From Pseudomonas fontis (GTDB lineage Bacteria; Pseudomonadota; Gammaproteobacteria; Pseudomonadales; Pseudomonadaceae): 49,643 bases of DNA. Location: the NCBI RefSeq assembly GCF_028656955.1, contig NZ_JAMDGY010000051.1, positions 1 to 49,643 of the forward strand. Direction: 5' to 3'. Made by a program: the position numbers and the translations under genes. The notes below the pieces were generated by a model, which saw nothing but the letters and a program-made list of their open reading frames with translations, was not told the origin of the DNA and did no database searches. How positions within the stretch are numbered: position 1 is the first letter of the stretch; each line of letters opens with the position of its first letter. Shown here one piece after another: positions 48,499-49,643 of this stretch.

Positions 48499-49596
48499 AT
48501 GACTACCCCGACATCGCTGTTTACTGCTTTCAACCTTGGACCGCTTGAGCTGGCCAACCGCATCGTCATGGCCCCGATGACCCGCTCGCGCAGCACCCAG
48601 CCGGGCGATGTGCCCAATGCCGGCATGGCGACCTACTACGCCCAACGTGCCAGCGCCGGGCTGATCGTCAGCGAAGCGACGCAGATCAGCCCGCAAGGCA
48701 AGGGCTACAGTTTCACCCCGGGCGTCTACAGCGCCGAGCAGGTGGCAGGGTGGCGCCAGGTGACCGATGCCGTGCATGCCCAGGGTGGGCGGATCTTCTT
48801 GCAGCTGTGGCACGTCGGGCGCATGTCGCATGCCAGTTTTCACGCTGATTCCCAGCCTGTAGCGCCCTCGGCGTTGCGCGCCGATGCCCAGGTCTGGGTG
48901 GTGGGCGATGATGGTGTCGGGCGCATGGTGGAAGTGAGCGCGCCGCGTGCCCTCAGCGAATCGGACATCCTTGCGGTGGTCGAGGATTACCGCATCGCGG
49001 CGCGTCATGCGCGGGAGGCGGGGTTTGATGGCGTCGAGATCCACGCAGGCAACGGTTACCTGATCGACCAGTTCTTGCGGACCACCTCGAACACCCGTGA
49101 CGATGCCTATGGTGGCAGCCGTGAGAACCGCATTCGCTTCCTGCTGGCGGTTGCCAGTGCGGTGGCCGGGGAGATCGGCGCGCACCGTACCGGCGTGCGC
49201 CTGGCGCCTTACATCACTGCGCGTGGCATGGATTGCCCGGATGTGATCCCGACCATTTTGCAGGCCGCCAAGGCGCTGGATGCTTTGGGCATTGCCTACC
49301 TGCACCTGGCCGAAGCTGATTGGGATGACGCCCCGCAAATCCCCGAGCCGTTCCGTCATCAACTGCGTCGTGATTTCAGTGGCGCGATCATTGTTGCCGG
49401 GCGCTACACCCTTGAACGCGGCCAGGCGCTGCTTGATGCCGGCCTGGTGGACCTGGTTGCCTTTGGCCGTCCCTTTGTTGCCAATCCTGACTTCCCGGCG
49501 CGGCTGAAAAATGGTTGGCCAATGGCGGACTTCGATGGCAGCCAGTTGTTCGGGGGCACTGAGCTGGGCTACAGCAACTATCCGGCCTATCAGTGA
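48499..49596 (+). CDS. Old Yellow Enzyme-family alkene reductase
   Basis: This 365-residue FMN- and NAD(P)H-dependent enzyme reduces activated C=C bonds and nitro compounds, in the NemA/XenB group. Marks of the family are VMAPMTRSRS, LQLWHVGRMSHAS, VEIHAGNGYLIDQFLR (His and Asn for substrate) and the FMN region GRPFVANPDF. AGGA precedes ATG 48499. It follows the VOC gene and is probably controlled by the divergent LysR. An exact substrate cannot be assigned. The stop lies 47 bp before the window end, so it is complete. Confidence 0.95.
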   Translation: MTTPTSLFTAFNLGPLELANRIVMAPMTRSRSTQPGDVPNAGMATYYAQRASAGLIVSEATQISPQGKGYSFTPGVYSAEQVAGWRQVTDAVHAQGGRIFLQLWHVGRMSHASFHADSQPVAPSALRADAQVWVVGDDGVGRMVEVSAPRALSESDILAVVEDYRIAARHAREAGFDGVEIHAGNGYLIDQFLRTTSNTRDDAYGGSRENRIRFLLAVASAVAGEIGAHRTGVRLAPYITARGMDCPDVIPTILQAAKALDALGIAYLHLAEADWDDAPQIPEPFRHQLRRDFSGAIIVAGRYTLERGQALLDAGLVDLVAFGRPFVANPDFPARLKNGWPMADFDGSQLFGGTELGYSNYPAYQ

Positions 49597-49643
49597 GTGT
49601 GCGGGCGCGGGTGTGTACGCCGCTTCTGTAGATACCGTCTTGC

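Overview
The window reads as chromosomal DNA of a Pseudomonas of the putida/fluorescens type. The evidence is high GC with typical codon use, Pseudomonas REP/REPIN repeats in the intergenic gaps (cores like GTGGGAGCCGGCCTTGCC), a MvaT-family xenogeneic silencer, an OprD-family porin, a DUF2790 protein, and an AhpC/AhpF pair. No phage, transposase, integrase, tRNA, rRNA or CRISPR array is visible.

Layout. 1-694: gene-free DNA packed with nested inverted repeats. 0.7-10.4 kb: a LysR regulator divergent from an ACAD11-like acyl-CoA dehydrogenase, terC, a TonB siderophore receptor, a phosphate-binding-protein/OmpA fusion, then ahpC and ahpF. 10.7-27.2 kb: a hydroxyproline catabolic island, the main system here. 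27.3-32.5 kb: gloA, a MvaT-like gene, an OprD-like porin, cobF, a glycosyltransferase and a lone receiver protein. 32.7-39.3 kb: a coupled signalling operon (CHASE3-GAF hybrid kinase, CheR-like, CheB-like, REC-histidine kinase, REC) with no chemoreceptor. 39.3-43.1 kb: thiolase, 3-hydroxyacyl-CoA dehydrogenase and TetR, divergent from an AraC regulator. 43.2-49.6 kb: AhpD-like protein, CynX-type MFS carrier, MocR regulator, DUF2790 protein, LysR, glyoxalase-fold protein and an Old Yellow Enzyme.

How the hydroxyproline island fits together. Trans-4-hydroxy-L-proline can enter by an ABC importer (binding protein, two permeases, ATPase) or an MHS-type carrier. A Cys/Cys epimerase makes cis-4-hydroxy-D-proline. 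A three-subunit flavin/iron-sulfur dehydrogenase oxidises it. A DapA-fold deaminase gives alpha-ketoglutarate semialdehyde and an ALDH gives alpha-ketoglutarate. A second branch is suggested by an aconitase-X protein (cis-3-hydroxy-L-proline dehydratase family), a Ser/Cys paralogue of the epimerase, and an Ldh-fold imine reductase that would return pyrroline-2-carboxylate to L-proline. A near-identical palindrome with core TCGTATACGA or TGGTATACGA lies upstream of three transcription units (binding-protein operon, deaminase unit, gntR operon), so the linked GntR/FCD protein probably controls the island. A PAS-AraC protein inside the island is a second candidate regulator.

Most interesting for follow-up: the GntR operator set, the Ser90/Cys256 epimerase paralogue, the receptor-less CheR/CheB kinase operon, and a 93-94 bp two-hairpin palindrome present three times, once inserted inside another REP pair. 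All functions are inferred from sequence and family knowledge; nothing was searched or measured.
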